The notes under the pieces: generated by a model | Database searches by the model: none | Told to the model about the DNA's origin: nothing | The model's input: the letters and a program-made list of their open reading frames with translations, nothing else | Made by a program: the position numbers and the translations under genes | Part shown: piece by piece, positions 17,037 to 25,911 of the stretch | Numbering within the stretch: the stretch's first letter is position 1 | Layout: each line of letters opens with the position of its first letter | Origin: Mycobacterium sp. D16Q14 | GTDB lineage: Bacteria; Actinomycetota; Actinomycetes; Mycobacteriales; Mycobacteriaceae | NCBI GenBank assembly: GCA_002013415.1 | Contig: MAEX01000029.1 | Coordinates: 1 to 45,239, forward strand | Direction of reading: 5' to 3' | Length of the DNA: 45,239 nucleotides

Positions 17037-17604
17037 CACGAAGGAAGCACCCCACAGACCACGGTGGCGCAGTCGGATCCTCGTGGCCTGCATCACGATC
17101 ATGGTGCTCATCGCGGGGTTCGTGACAGCTGGTTGGCGGGTGTACATGCATCCGCAGACCGATCCGCTACGGCCGGCCGATGCCATCGTGGTACTGGGCG
17201 GCACCCCGTACGAGCGCTTCGATGTCGGGCTGGACCTCGCGCAGCGTGGATACGCACCGTACCTGCTCATCGCGCAGTCGACCGGAGCGGATGACCGCAA
17301 TATGGACAAATACTGCAAGGGGCATTTCACCTTCACGGTCAGCTGCTTCATCCCCGATCCCTGGACAACCGAGGGCGAAGCCCAGGAAATACGCTCCAAG
17401 GCACAGGAACTCGGCTGGCATCACATCATCGTCATCACCTTCACGCCGCATGTTTCGCGTGCCCGCTACATCGTCGGAAAGTGCTTCGATGGCGAGCTCA
17501 CCATGGTCGCCAGTCCCACACCTTCCGGAGTTGCCTTCTGGTCGTGGATGTTCGTCCGCCAGTCGGGCAGTTACGTGAAGGCCTTTTTGACACCCGGATG
17601 TTGA
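17023..17604 (+). CDS. YdcF/ElyC-family membrane protein (DUF218)
   Basis: A 193-residue protein; ATG 17023 is preferred because GGGAG precedes it by 8 bases. It overlaps the preceding gene by 14 bases. One membrane helix at about residues 20-40, then the DUF218 fold with DAIVVLGG and the later IIVITFTPHVSRARYI motif. Members such as E. coli ElyC and SanA affect envelope polysaccharide and undecaprenyl-phosphate use. In this operon a role in lipid-carrier handling or glycan release is plausible but inferred. Confidence 0.82.
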   Translation: MSFSDTKEAPHRPRWRSRILVACITIMVLIAGFVTAGWRVYMHPQTDPLRPADAIVVLGGTPYERFDVGLDLAQRGYAPYLLIAQSTGADDRNMDKYCKGHFTFTVSCFIPDPWTTEGEAQEIRSKAQELGWHHIIVITFTPHVSRARYIVGKCFDGELTMVASPTPSGVAFWSWMFVRQSGSYVKAFLTPGC

Positions 17605-17617
17605 GGAGCCACCACAG

Positions 17618-18763
17618 ATGAACTCATCGCGTATCGCAATCGTCCACGAACGCTTCACCGAGTTCGGCGGCTCGGAACTGGTCGTCGCCGAGTTCATGAA
17701 GACCTGGCCGCAGGCCAAAGTCTTCGCACCCATCACCGAACCCCAGTGCCGCCGACAGGTGATGGAGGCCGCGGGCCGACTGGACGGCACAGCGCACAAG
17801 CCGATCTACGGGACCTGGCTCGATGATGCATACGCCCTCACCGGACGCAGGTCGCACGCACCACTGCTTCCCCTGGTCCCCAGTGCCCTGGGGAGACTGC
17901 CGCTCGGCAATGACCTTGATGCGGTGCTGATCAGTCATCACTCCTTCGCCACCCAGGCGGCATTCGCCACCGAGGCGCCCGTCGTCGCGTATGTGCACAG
18001 CCCGGCCCGCTGGGCGTGGGATCGCACATTTCGTGATCACGAGATGGCAAGCCGTGCAGGTCGAATTGCCCTGTCCGCGTTAGGACGGCTCGCCCGCCGT
18101 GGAGAACTACGCGCAGCACCTCGCCTGTCGCACGTCATCGCCAACTCACACGCCGTGGCCGAGCGGATTCGCGAGTGGTGGGGGCTGCCGTCTACCGTGA
18201 TCAGCCCGCCTGTGCGCATCGACCGGTTCTCTCCCGCTCCTTCGATACCCCGGGAGGACTTCTACCTGTGCGCAGGAAGGCTGGTCCCGTACAAGCGCGC
18301 AGACCTGGCCATCAGAGCCGCCCAACGGGCCAACTGCCGCCTGGTCGTGTTGGGCGAGGGGCGATTCCGCGAGCATCTCGAAGCCATCGCCGGACCCGAG
18401 ACCACCTTCCTCGGCGCCGCATCTGACGAGGTCCTCCTCGACATGTACCGACGATGCCGCGCCCTACTCATGCCCGGCGTCGAGGACTTCGGGATCGTCC
18501 CCGTCGAAGCAATGGCTTGCGGGACACCGGTCTTGGCCTTGGGTGCGGGAGGCGCCCTGGACACGGTGGATCCGGGTGTCACCGGTGAGCACGTGCAGGC
18601 CGGCCCGGATGACGCCGTGGTGGCGCAGCTGGCCGCGCTGATGCGGAACTTCAACCCGACCGACTACAACACCGACGCCATCCGGGCACAAGCATGCGGG
18701 TTCTCACCCGAGGCGTTCCGTTCCCGGATTGCCGACACCGTGCTGGGGGCCGTGCACGCCTAG
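17618..18763 (+). CDS. Glycosyltransferase family 4 (mannosyltransferase-like), last gene of operon
   Basis: A 381-residue GT4 enzyme from ATG 17618 with GAGGAG about 10 bases upstream. Recognisable pieces: AIVHERFTEFGGSELVVAEF at the N-terminus, YVHSPARWAWD, the AGRLVPYKRADLAIRA donor-domain start and VEDFGIVPVEAMACG with both conserved glutamates. It resembles O-antigen mannosyltransferases of the WbaZ group (from memory). Its stop codon overlaps that of the convergent exported protein by two bases, so the two mRNAs are complementary at their 3' ends. Confidence 0.9.
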   Translation: MNSSRIAIVHERFTEFGGSELVVAEFMKTWPQAKVFAPITEPQCRRQVMEAAGRLDGTAHKPIYGTWLDDAYALTGRRSHAPLLPLVPSALGRLPLGNDLDAVLISHHSFATQAAFATEAPVVAYVHSPARWAWDRTFRDHEMASRAGRIALSALGRLARRGELRAAPRLSHVIANSHAVAERIREWWGLPSTVISPPVRIDRFSPAPSIPREDFYLCAGRLVPYKRADLAIRAAQRANCRLVVLGEGRFREHLEAIAGPETTFLGAASDEVLLDMYRRCRALLMPGVEDFGIVPVEAMACGTPVLALGAGGALDTVDPGVTGEHVQAGPDDAVVAQLAALMRNFNPTDYNTDAIRAQACGFSPEAFRSRIADTVLGAVHA

Positions 18764-21093
18764 TCGCCCGCGGCGTGCTTTCCTCCGCTCGAACCGGATC
18801 CGCTGTGGGAACCCGAACCGTCTGAGCCGCCACCCGCGTTCGATCCATGGGAGCCGCCGTCGGATGCGCGGTGCTTACCGCCCGAGTCACTGGGCGCCGC
18901 GACCTTGACCTTGGTCGAGGTACCCGAGGAGTCTTCGTGGTGCTTTCCACTGTCGGAGTCGTTCTTGGCCACGGACGAGTTGCCTGAATCCTTGTTCGCC
19001 TCGGCGGCCTTGGATTCGGCCTGCGCGGATGTCACGGATTCGACGGTGTTGGTGACCGTGGAGGTGATCGCACCCCTGGTCTGCTTGATGGTGCCCTTCG
19101 CCGAATCCTTGAGCGCACTATTGGCCTTGTCGACCTTGTCCTGCAGTTTCTCCTTCATCACCGGCTTGGCGGGCTTGTTCTTATCTTTGGGGTCATCCTT
19201 CGCCTCTGCCTTGGGGGCATCCTTCGCGATGTCCTTCGCGGGATCAGCAGCGGGTTGAGCCGCGGGTTCACCGACCGGGGAAGCACTGGACTCCGAAGCG
19301 CTGGGTGCGGGCACGGAAAGTTGTGCAGGCGTGGCCTTCTCTACGACCTTCTCCTTGGCGGCAACGAGGTTCGAGGTGAGATCCAATGTCGGAGCCTCGA
19401 GCTGCTTGATGGCGGGGATCCTCGGAGTGCCCAGTTCCTTGGCCGCCGGCGCGGGAGCCTCAATGTGCTTGGCTGCCGACGCGGGTGCGTCCGCGGCCGC
19501 GAGGGCGTTCGGCACCGAAGACGAGAGCGGCGCCGGGGCCGCGCCGATCAGGCTGCCGAGTTGCGTCATCACGTCCTTGTAGAACTTGGAGGCCTGCAAG
19601 GTGTTCGATGCCGCCCCGTTGAACAGGTTCCCGTACTGCTGAGTCAGCAGGTCCGAAATCGGTGTCATGGCGGGCGTGACCAACCCCTTGTACAACGGGG
19701 TGAGCGCCTTCGCGAGTTCGACCGTCGGATCAGGGATTCCGAGCGCCGTGCTGATCACGCCCGAGACAGTGATGAGCTGGGTGGGCACAATGCTACCCGT
19801 CGGAATCAGGTTGGGCGGGATGATTCCGAGTGGGGTATTGGCTCCGGGTGCCGTGCCAAGCTGGAATGTCGGCATGAGACCAACGCCGAAGAGCGATGGC
19901 AGAGTAAAGCCCATCCCCTCGGTCCCCATGTTGAACCCACCCAACGAGTAGACGATCGGTATCGGCAACGGCCCGGAGAACGGCGTCTGCAACACCATGA
20001 CGTTCTGCCCGTTGTTGATGTTGAATCCGTTGGTGCCGATGTAGTTTCCGGTCGTCACGTTGAGATTCGTCATGCCGAGCCCGAGCATCGGAATGGAGAA
20101 GTTCGACAGCGTCGTACCAATCGGCGAGTAGATGCCGTTCTGCGTCGGGATGAGAACGTGTGCGTTGAACTGACCGGCTTGCCCCAGCCCAAGCGGTGCC
20201 TTGATGCCGTTGGCCCACATCGGGATCGACAGCACGGTCTGCGGAACGTTCACCGCCCCGCCGTCGACGACCAGGGTGGGTGCTGTCGCCCACCACCCCG
20301 TCTCCATTCCCAGGGGGAATGTGTAGTTGCCGGCGCCCATCGGGACCCAGGCCGTCACGTTGGGCAAGGTGCCGTCGGGCAGGATGCGGACCGAATCAGG
20401 CAAGATTCCCAAGGGGTCCAGCGAGGCCGGAATCTTGATGTTGAGCCCACTCGGCGTCTGCACAAAGGTGTTCGTGATGGTCGTCAGACCACTGGCTTGC
20501 AACAGCGGCCAGTTGTAACCCGCCGTGAACTTGTCCTGCTCGGCAATCAGCCCGTCGACGATGTCGCTCAGGGGCGGCAGCTGGCTGACGATCGGCCCGA
20601 TGATTGGGTTGTTGAACACGGTGTCCAGCGCGTTGGCCAGACCATTGACCAGGTTCGCACCCGGAATGGTCGTCGGCAGCGGGAGGTCTACGAAACCCTG
20701 CCCGGGGATCTTGATGGCCGGAATGACCCCGGGAACAGCCGTCGGGAGCGGGGTGCTCGCGAGATTCCGCAACACATCGGGCAGATCGGCGATCTTGGTC
20801 AGATTCGAGTGCGTGAGGGTCGTGCCGAACGTCGGGAGCAATCCGCCGGATCCCTGTGCGAGGGGATTCCACGCTCCCCCGGCCGCCGACCCCATCGCAT
20901 TAGTCCCGGATAAGTAGCTATTGAGCGCGTTCTTATAGTTGGTGACCGCACCCTTGTAGTCCGGCGCCGCCGCAGCGGCCTGCGCCGTAGGCGCGACGAA
21001 AGCCAAGCTGGCCGTCGCGGCGACGGCCCCCGCCGCGGTCACGGTGCGTTGAACAACGACCTTTGTGGATGACTTCCGATGTCGCTTAGACAA
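18760..21093 (-). CDS. Large exported protein of unknown function with low-complexity tail
   Basis: Start chosen at TTG 21093 (AAGGAGAGG 9 bases upstream), giving 777 residues: basic N-terminus (SKRHRKSSTK), then a signal peptide ending near APTAQA. Residues about 45-500 are rich in Gly, Asn, Pro, Leu and Thr with repeated short hydrophobic turns (IPTQNGIYSPIGTTLSNFSI; TGNYIGTNGFNINNG), reminiscent of beta-rich PE/PPE-like surface proteins but without PE or PPE motifs. Residues about 560-700 are Ala/Lys/Glu-rich and probably extended or coiled. The last 60 residues are Ser/Gly/His/Asp repeats. No catalytic motif seen. It may bind envelope or glycan; its position beside the glycan operon is the only hint. 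Confidence 0.75.
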   Translation of the reverse strand: MSKRHRKSSTKVVVQRTVTAAGAVAATASLAFVAPTAQAAAAAPDYKGAVTNYKNALNSYLSGTNAMGSAAGGAWNPLAQGSGGLLPTFGTTLTHSNLTKIADLPDVLRNLASTPLPTAVPGVIPAIKIPGQGFVDLPLPTTIPGANLVNGLANALDTVFNNPIIGPIVSQLPPLSDIVDGLIAEQDKFTAGYNWPLLQASGLTTITNTFVQTPSGLNIKIPASLDPLGILPDSVRILPDGTLPNVTAWVPMGAGNYTFPLGMETGWWATAPTLVVDGGAVNVPQTVLSIPMWANGIKAPLGLGQAGQFNAHVLIPTQNGIYSPIGTTLSNFSIPMLGLGMTNLNVTTGNYIGTNGFNINNGQNVMVLQTPFSGPLPIPIVYSLGGFNMGTEGMGFTLPSLFGVGLMPTFQLGTAPGANTPLGIIPPNLIPTGSIVPTQLITVSGVISTALGIPDPTVELAKALTPLYKGLVTPAMTPISDLLTQQYGNLFNGAASNTLQASKFYKDVMTQLGSLIGAAPAPLSSSVPNALAAADAPASAAKHIEAPAPAAKELGTPRIPAIKQLEAPTLDLTSNLVAAKEKVVEKATPAQLSVPAPSASESSASPVGEPAAQPAADPAKDIAKDAPKAEAKDDPKDKNKPAKPVMKEKLQDKVDKANSALKDSAKGTIKQTRGAITSTVTNTVESVTSAQAESKAAEANKDSGNSSVAKNDSDSGKHHEDSSGTSTKVKVAAPSDSGGKHRASDGGSHGSNAGGGSDGSGSHSGSGSSGGKHAAGD

Positions 21094-21569
21094 GACCGCA
21101 ACCCTCTCCTTTGAGGAAACCTGAAACGTGAACAGCACTGTAAACGTGTGACCCACCTCATAGCCGGGATTTGAAAATCGTGTCTACCTGCGATTTGTCT
21201 GGTAACACTCCATGCCCAGAATCGCCTCGGTCGCTGCGCTCGCCGCGAGCAGGGGCCGTACTCACGCAAAGTGGTTGACGAAAGTTTGCTAGATCCGTCA
21301 ACAAGCGTTTACGTCGAGCAACTAGACACCCGAAGCAAACACTCCAATCACCTGGCCGCCGGGGTACTACAAGCCCAGTAGACGACCGTCAATTTACGTT
21401 CCCGCGTGAATCCATTTTCACGATTCGTGTGCATCCAGGAACCGAATAGCCCATGATGGCCGAAACGTACTCGTAGATTGCTGGGATTCGTGTTCCAGGT
21501 CACACAGGGAGCTGTATTGATCGCCGTAGCCGCAACCACTCTGAGCTGCGTCTGTGTGGGCCGCCTGCG
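21094..21569. promoter_or_regulatory. Divergent upstream region of the exported protein and mce operon
   Basis: 476 bases without a gene. It contains the inverted repeat at 21274-21302 and several A/T-richer patches (21280-21420). Promoters for both sides must lie here. No clear -10/-35 pair could be fixed by eye. Confidence 0.5.
21274..21302. promoter_or_regulatory. GTTGACG-N15-CGTCAAC inverted repeat, candidate mce operator
   Basis: Perfect 7-bp arms at 21274-21280 and 21296-21302 with a 15-bp spacer. It lies 268 bases upstream of yrbEA and 181 bases upstream of the exported protein. The arms include TTGACG, which also resembles a -35 box, so repression of one direction by binding is possible (inference). 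Confidence 0.5.
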
Positions 21570-22427
21570 ATGACCACACAGGACGAGCGCCACGCCACCA
21601 CCGATGGCATCGCGGCCATCCAGGATTGGACCACCGGATACGTCAAGCGTCACCCTCTTGAATCACTCAAGACCGTCGGTGAGCAGTTCATGCTCGGCGT
21701 CCGCACTATTCAATGGTTCTTCATCGACCTGTTCACCGGCCAGTTCCAGTGGCAGGAGTTCGTCCGGCAGGGCGCATTCCAAGCCGGCACCGCCGTCGTC
21801 CCCGTCATCCTGGTGACCCTGCCCATCGGTGTCACACTCTCGATCCAGTTCGCGCTGCTTGCCGGACAGGTCGGTGCGACCTCACTGGCCGGCGCCGCCA
21901 GTGGTATCGCGATCATCCGTCAGGCTGCCTCCTTGGTGGCCGCCCTCTTGATGTCCGCCGCCGTGGGCTCGGCCATCACCGCCGACCTCGGCTCGCGCAC
22001 TATGCGTGAGGAGACCGACGCCATGGAGGTCATGGGCGTTTCGGTGATCCGGAGGCTCGTCGTCCCCCGCTTCGCCGCCGCCATCATGATCGGTATCGCG
22101 CTTACCGGCGTCGTCTGCTTCGTCGGCTTCCTCGGCGCTTACCTATTCAATGTCTATTGGCAGAACGGCGCCCCAGGCAGCTTCGTCACGACCTTCTCCG
22201 CCTTCGCGACCCCCGGCGACATGATCCTGGCTCTCATCAAGGCCGTCATCTACGGCGCCATCGTGGCGGTGGTGGCCTGCCAGAAGGGGCTGTCCACCAA
22301 GGGCGGCCCGATCGGCGTCGCCAACTCAGTCAACGCGGCGGTCGTGGAATCGATCCTGCTGCTGATGACGGTAAACCTCGCCATCAGCCAGCTGTACATC
22401 ATGATGTTCCCGCGGACGGGGCTGTGA
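21570..22427 (+). CDS. yrbEA: Mce permease YrbEA (MlaE family)
   Basis: A 285-residue membrane protein from ATG 21570. It has the MlaE/YrbE layout: an amphipathic N-terminal region (EFVRQGAFQAGTAVVPVILV) and five to six membrane helices, with the coupling segment EETDAMEVMGVSVIRRLVVPR near residues 148-168 that touches the ATPase. With YrbEB it forms the inner-membrane channel of the Mce lipid importer, driven by an Mkl-type ATPase encoded elsewhere in mycobacteria. The gene leads the operon; the next ATG follows after one base. No strong RBS is visible. Confidence 0.93.
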   Translation: MTTQDERHATTDGIAAIQDWTTGYVKRHPLESLKTVGEQFMLGVRTIQWFFIDLFTGQFQWQEFVRQGAFQAGTAVVPVILVTLPIGVTLSIQFALLAGQVGATSLAGAASGIAIIRQAASLVAALLMSAAVGSAITADLGSRTMREETDAMEVMGVSVIRRLVVPRFAAAIMIGIALTGVVCFVGFLGAYLFNVYWQNGAPGSFVTTFSAFATPGDMILALIKAVIYGAIVAVVACQKGLSTKGGPIGVANSVNAAVVESILLLMTVNLAISQLYIMMFPRTGL

Positions 22428-22428
22428 C

Positions 22429-23287
22429 ATGACCGCGTCAACTTATGTACCCCCGATTGCGCGACCCTTCGTCGGGATCTACAACAAGGCACAGAAGCCG
22501 ATCACCCGGCTTGGCCACATGGTCGCGTTCTTCTTCCGTGCGATCGCAGGCATCCCCGTCGTGTTCCGGCATTACTGGAAAGAGTTCCTGCGGCACCTGT
22601 CCGATATCGCCTGGGGCAACGGCTCTCTGGTGGTCGGTGGCGGTACCGCCGGCGTCATGATCGTCCTCGGCATCATCGCCGGCGGACTGGTGGCCATTGA
22701 GGGTTACAACTTCCTGGATCTGTTGGGCCTCGGACCGGCCACCGGCATCATCTCGTTCATTGGTCAACACCCGCGAACTCGCCCCGATCATGGCCGCGAT
22801 CGCCTTCGCCACCCAGGCCGGATGCCGCTTCACCGCACAGCTCGGCGCCATGCGCATCTCCGAAGAGATCGACGCCATGGATTCCATCGCGATCCGCCCG
22901 ATCCCCTACCTGGTGACCACCCGGCTGATGGCGGCCACCGTCGTCACCATTCCCCTGTACGTCGCGTGCCTTGCCGTCAGCTACCTGTCCTGCCAGATCA
23001 TGGTGGGCATCATGAGCGGCGGATCCATCGGCTCGTACCTGCACTACTTCGGCATCGGCGTCAGCGGTATCGACATCTTCTATTCGGTCATCAAGGCCAT
23101 CATCTTCGTGTGGCTCGCTTCGACCATCCAGTGCTACTACGGCTTCTACGCCAGCGGCGGCCCCGAGGGCGTGGGCGTAGCCGCCGGGCACGCCATGCGC
23201 GCCGCCATCACCATCGTGATTATCGTCAACATGTTGCTCACCATGGCGCTCTGGAGCGTCGATGCCGGTGCGAGGTTGGGTGGCTAA
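22429..23287 (+). pseudogene. yrbEB: Mce permease YrbEB, interrupted by a one-base insertion
   Basis: The N-terminal part (MTASTYVPPIARPFVGIYNK to LGLGPATGIIS) reads from ATG 22429. The C-terminal part (VNTRELAPIMAAIAFATQAG to SVDAGARLGG) reads in the +1 frame to TAA 23285-23287. The join is at TCGTTCATTGG, 22754-22762: removing one T (22756 or 22757) restores the normal YrbEB reading IIS-S-LVNTREL with about 285 residues and the EEIDAMDSIAIRP coupling motif. As written, translation continues into an unrelated frame to 23307 and loses most helices. No classic slippery sequence is present. It could be a true mutation or a sequencing error. Confidence 0.88.
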
Positions 23288-24856
23288 ATGGCGGCGAATT
23301 CCTTTGAGACAGACGGCCGCGGACCATCCGAGAAACTTCTTCTGGGCACCGGCGTTGTCATGATCGTGGTGGCCTCCCTGATCACCGGACTCATGTTGTT
23401 GAAGTCCACGGGACGTCTCAACGACTTCATCCGGGTGGTTGCCGACCTCAACAACGTCGGCGACGGATTACCGCAGAAATCCGATGTGAAGTATCACGGC
23501 GTTCTCGTCGGTGAGGTGGACGGCGTTACGCCCGCCTCCAACGGCCAGCCCAACTTCGTACACATCAACCTCAAGCCGCAGTACGCCAAATCCATTCCCA
23601 GCACCGCCACCGCCCGTGTGGTCCCCAGCAACGTGTTCGCGGTCTCGTCCGTGCAGCTGGTCGATCGCGGCCCAGGCGCTCCCATTCGCCCGGGCGCGCA
23701 TATCGCCGAGGACACCCAGCTCCCGACCGTGCTGTTCCAGACGACGGTGAGCAAGCTGCGTGATGTGCTCACCGCGACCGGCCGTGGCCGCGACGACCAC
23801 TCCACCGGCATCCTGGCGGCCCTCGGCGCCGCGACCGACAACCGGCGCGTCAAGCTACTCACCGGCGGCGCGCAGTTGAACCGTCTGATCGCCCAACTCA
23901 ACGACATCGTGGTGACCGATACCGGTCCCTCCACGGTCAAGGCGCTGCTCGACGCCACCGAGGGCCTCAAGCAGACCGCCCCCGAGCTGATCGACTCACT
24001 GCATCAGGCCGTCATACCGATGCAGACCTTCGTCGAGAAGCGCGAGCAGCTGACCAGCCTGATCAACGGCGGTCTCACCACGGTGGGCACCACCCGGCAG
24101 GCCTTCGACAACCACACCGATCAGCTGATCGGCATCACCACTGACATCACGCCCGTCATCGGCACCTTCGCGAACAACGCATCCAAGTTCCAGATGATCT
24201 TCCAGAAGGCAACCCAGTTGGGCATCAAGTGGTTCGAAGAGCCCTGGAAGTCGGACGTAGACACCCCCAACATGCGGGTGAATCTGTCGATGACCCCCGG
24301 CTCCACGTACACCCGTGCGGATTGCCCCCGGTACGGCGACCTCAAGGGACCCAGCTGCTTCACCGCACCCGAACTCGTGGTGCGGCCCGATCTGCCGGAA
24401 ACACTGCTACCCCAGAACTACAAGGTGCCCGCGGATCTGCAGCCACCCCGCGGAACCGTGGTCGGCCCCGACGGGAACCTGATGGCGGTCGGTCCGCCGT
24501 ATGTCGTACCGCCGGGCGGGCCGAACCTGACGGATCCGAATCCCCCCCTGCCACCGTGGCAGCCGAATCCATCACCGCGTATCCCCGGCACCGCCGACCC
24601 CGATCTGATGGAGCCGCCACCGCCCCCGCCCCCACCGCTCCCCGCCGCACCCGTTGCGCCGGGTGCACGTGACGGCGGCGGTGCACCGATCGCGCCGGCA
24701 TCCTTCGGCGGGACGGTAGGCCCGGTCGGCAGCGTGGCCGAACGCGCCCAGCTCAGTGTCATCACCGATAAGCCGGCCAGCTCCTCCACTCAGCTGCTGC
24801 TCGGTCCGGTCGTGCGAGGCACCACGGTCTCGCTCGCGAAGGAAGGATCCCAATGA
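23288..24856 (+). CDS. mceA: MceA-type MCE protein
   Basis: A 522-residue protein whose ATG directly follows the yrbEB stop. One N-terminal membrane helix (about residues 18-39), then the MCE/MlaD domain (about 40-130: VVADLNNVGDGLPQKSDVKYHGVLVGEVDGV), then a long helical region to about 340. The last 150 residues are proline-rich with an uninterrupted run of eight prolines, unlike the other Mce proteins here. MCE proteins form a hexameric tunnel that carries lipids or sterols from the outer layer to the permease. The mce type (1-4 or other) cannot be fixed by eye. Confidence 0.92.
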   Translation: MAANSFETDGRGPSEKLLLGTGVVMIVVASLITGLMLLKSTGRLNDFIRVVADLNNVGDGLPQKSDVKYHGVLVGEVDGVTPASNGQPNFVHINLKPQYAKSIPSTATARVVPSNVFAVSSVQLVDRGPGAPIRPGAHIAEDTQLPTVLFQTTVSKLRDVLTATGRGRDDHSTGILAALGAATDNRRVKLLTGGAQLNRLIAQLNDIVVTDTGPSTVKALLDATEGLKQTAPELIDSLHQAVIPMQTFVEKREQLTSLINGGLTTVGTTRQAFDNHTDQLIGITTDITPVIGTFANNASKFQMIFQKATQLGIKWFEEPWKSDVDTPNMRVNLSMTPGSTYTRADCPRYGDLKGPSCFTAPELVVRPDLPETLLPQNYKVPADLQPPRGTVVGPDGNLMAVGPPYVVPPGGPNLTDPNPPLPPWQPNPSPRIPGTADPDLMEPPPPPPPPLPAAPVAPGARDGGGAPIAPASFGGTVGPVGSVAERAQLSVITDKPASSSTQLLLGPVVRGTTVSLAKEGSQ

Positions 24857-25911
24857 AGTTCCGTGGTCCGTTGATCGCGCTCGTCGTCTTCATGGCGATC
24901 GCGATGGTGTTGACGTGGCTGGTGTACGCCACGCTGCGCCGTGATGTGGCGGGCGGTACCACGTCCTACTCGGCGATTTTCACCGACGTCTACGGCTTGC
25001 GCGACGGCGACGACGTGCGCATGGCCGGTGTGCGCGTCGGTCGCGTCGAGAAGATCGAGCTGGTCAACAACAACCAGGCCAAGGTGAACTTCGCCGTCCA
25101 GGATGACCAGAAGCTGTTTGGCAACACCCTCGCGTCGGTGACGTACCAAAACATCGTGGGCCAGCGGTATCTGGGCCTGTCGCTCGGTAAGACGGGTGAC
25201 ACCAATGTGCTTCCCGCCGGATCGACGATTCCGCTGGAGCGCACCGATCCTTCCTTCGACGTGACCACGCTGCTCAACGGCTACGAGCCGCTGTTCAGCA
25301 CGCTCTCTCCCGAGCAGGCCGACAACCTCACCAAGGGTGTTATTCAGTCTCTGCAGGGCGATCAAGCCTCGATCACCGCACTGGTCGACCAAACGTCCAC
25401 GCTGACAAAGACTTTCGCTGGCCGCGACCAGGTACTGGGCAACGTGATCACCAGCCTCAGCACCGTGACAGGCAACTTGGCCCAGCAGAACGACAGCCTC
25501 GACAAGGCCATCACCAATACCCGGAAAGCGGTGTCGGACTTCGACTCTCGGAGACCGGAACTAGTCAGCTCGGTAGGCTCGCTGGCGCAAACCATGCGGC
25601 GCCTGTCGAAGATCACCGACGAGGTATACCCGTCCCTTGACGAGCTCATCACTCGCCAACCGGGCTTCGCCAAGCACATGGTTGAGATCGAGCCGAAACT
25701 AGCCTTCCTCGGCGGCAACCTGCCGCTGCTACTGAAAGGGCTGGCCCGCATCACCGGTGACGGGGCCTACGGCAATGCCTACATCTGCGACCTGAACATC
25801 ACCGGTTTCTTCCCGGGCCTCAACGATGTGGTGCCGATCATCGTCAACGCCGCGTCGCCGGGCAATGTGGCCCAGCACTCCCCACGATGCAGGAACCTGG
25901 CCGATGGCTGA
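24853..25911 (+). CDS. mceB: MceB-type MCE protein
   Basis: A 352-residue protein from ATG 24853, overlapping the mceA stop. Membrane helix at residues 5-27, MCE domain at about 35-115 (IFTDVYGLRDGDDVRMAGVR, then YLGLSLGK), then a helical stretch and the usual MceB end with paired cysteines (ICDLN and RCRN). One subunit of the heterohexameric lipid tunnel. The next ATG lies 8 bases before its stop. Confidence 0.92.
   Translation: MKFRGPLIALVVFMAIAMVLTWLVYATLRRDVAGGTTSYSAIFTDVYGLRDGDDVRMAGVRVGRVEKIELVNNNQAKVNFAVQDDQKLFGNTLASVTYQNIVGQRYLGLSLGKTGDTNVLPAGSTIPLERTDPSFDVTTLLNGYEPLFSTLSPEQADNLTKGVIQSLQGDQASITALVDQTSTLTKTFAGRDQVLGNVITSLSTVTGNLAQQNDSLDKAITNTRKAVSDFDSRRPELVSSVGSLAQTMRRLSKITDEVYPSLDELITRQPGFAKHMVEIEPKLAFLGGNLPLLLKGLARITGDGAYGNAYICDLNITGFFPGLNDVVPIIVNAASPGNVAQHSPRCRNLADG

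Noticed and set aside
19255..20913. Long plus-strand frame of 552 codons
   Set aside because: Antisense shadow of the exported protein gene; Arg/Gly-rich composition without any fold or start signal.
22750..22765. Programmed frameshift in yrbEB
   Set aside because: No slippery heptamer, stop codon or downstream structure of the usual kind; mutation or error is simpler.
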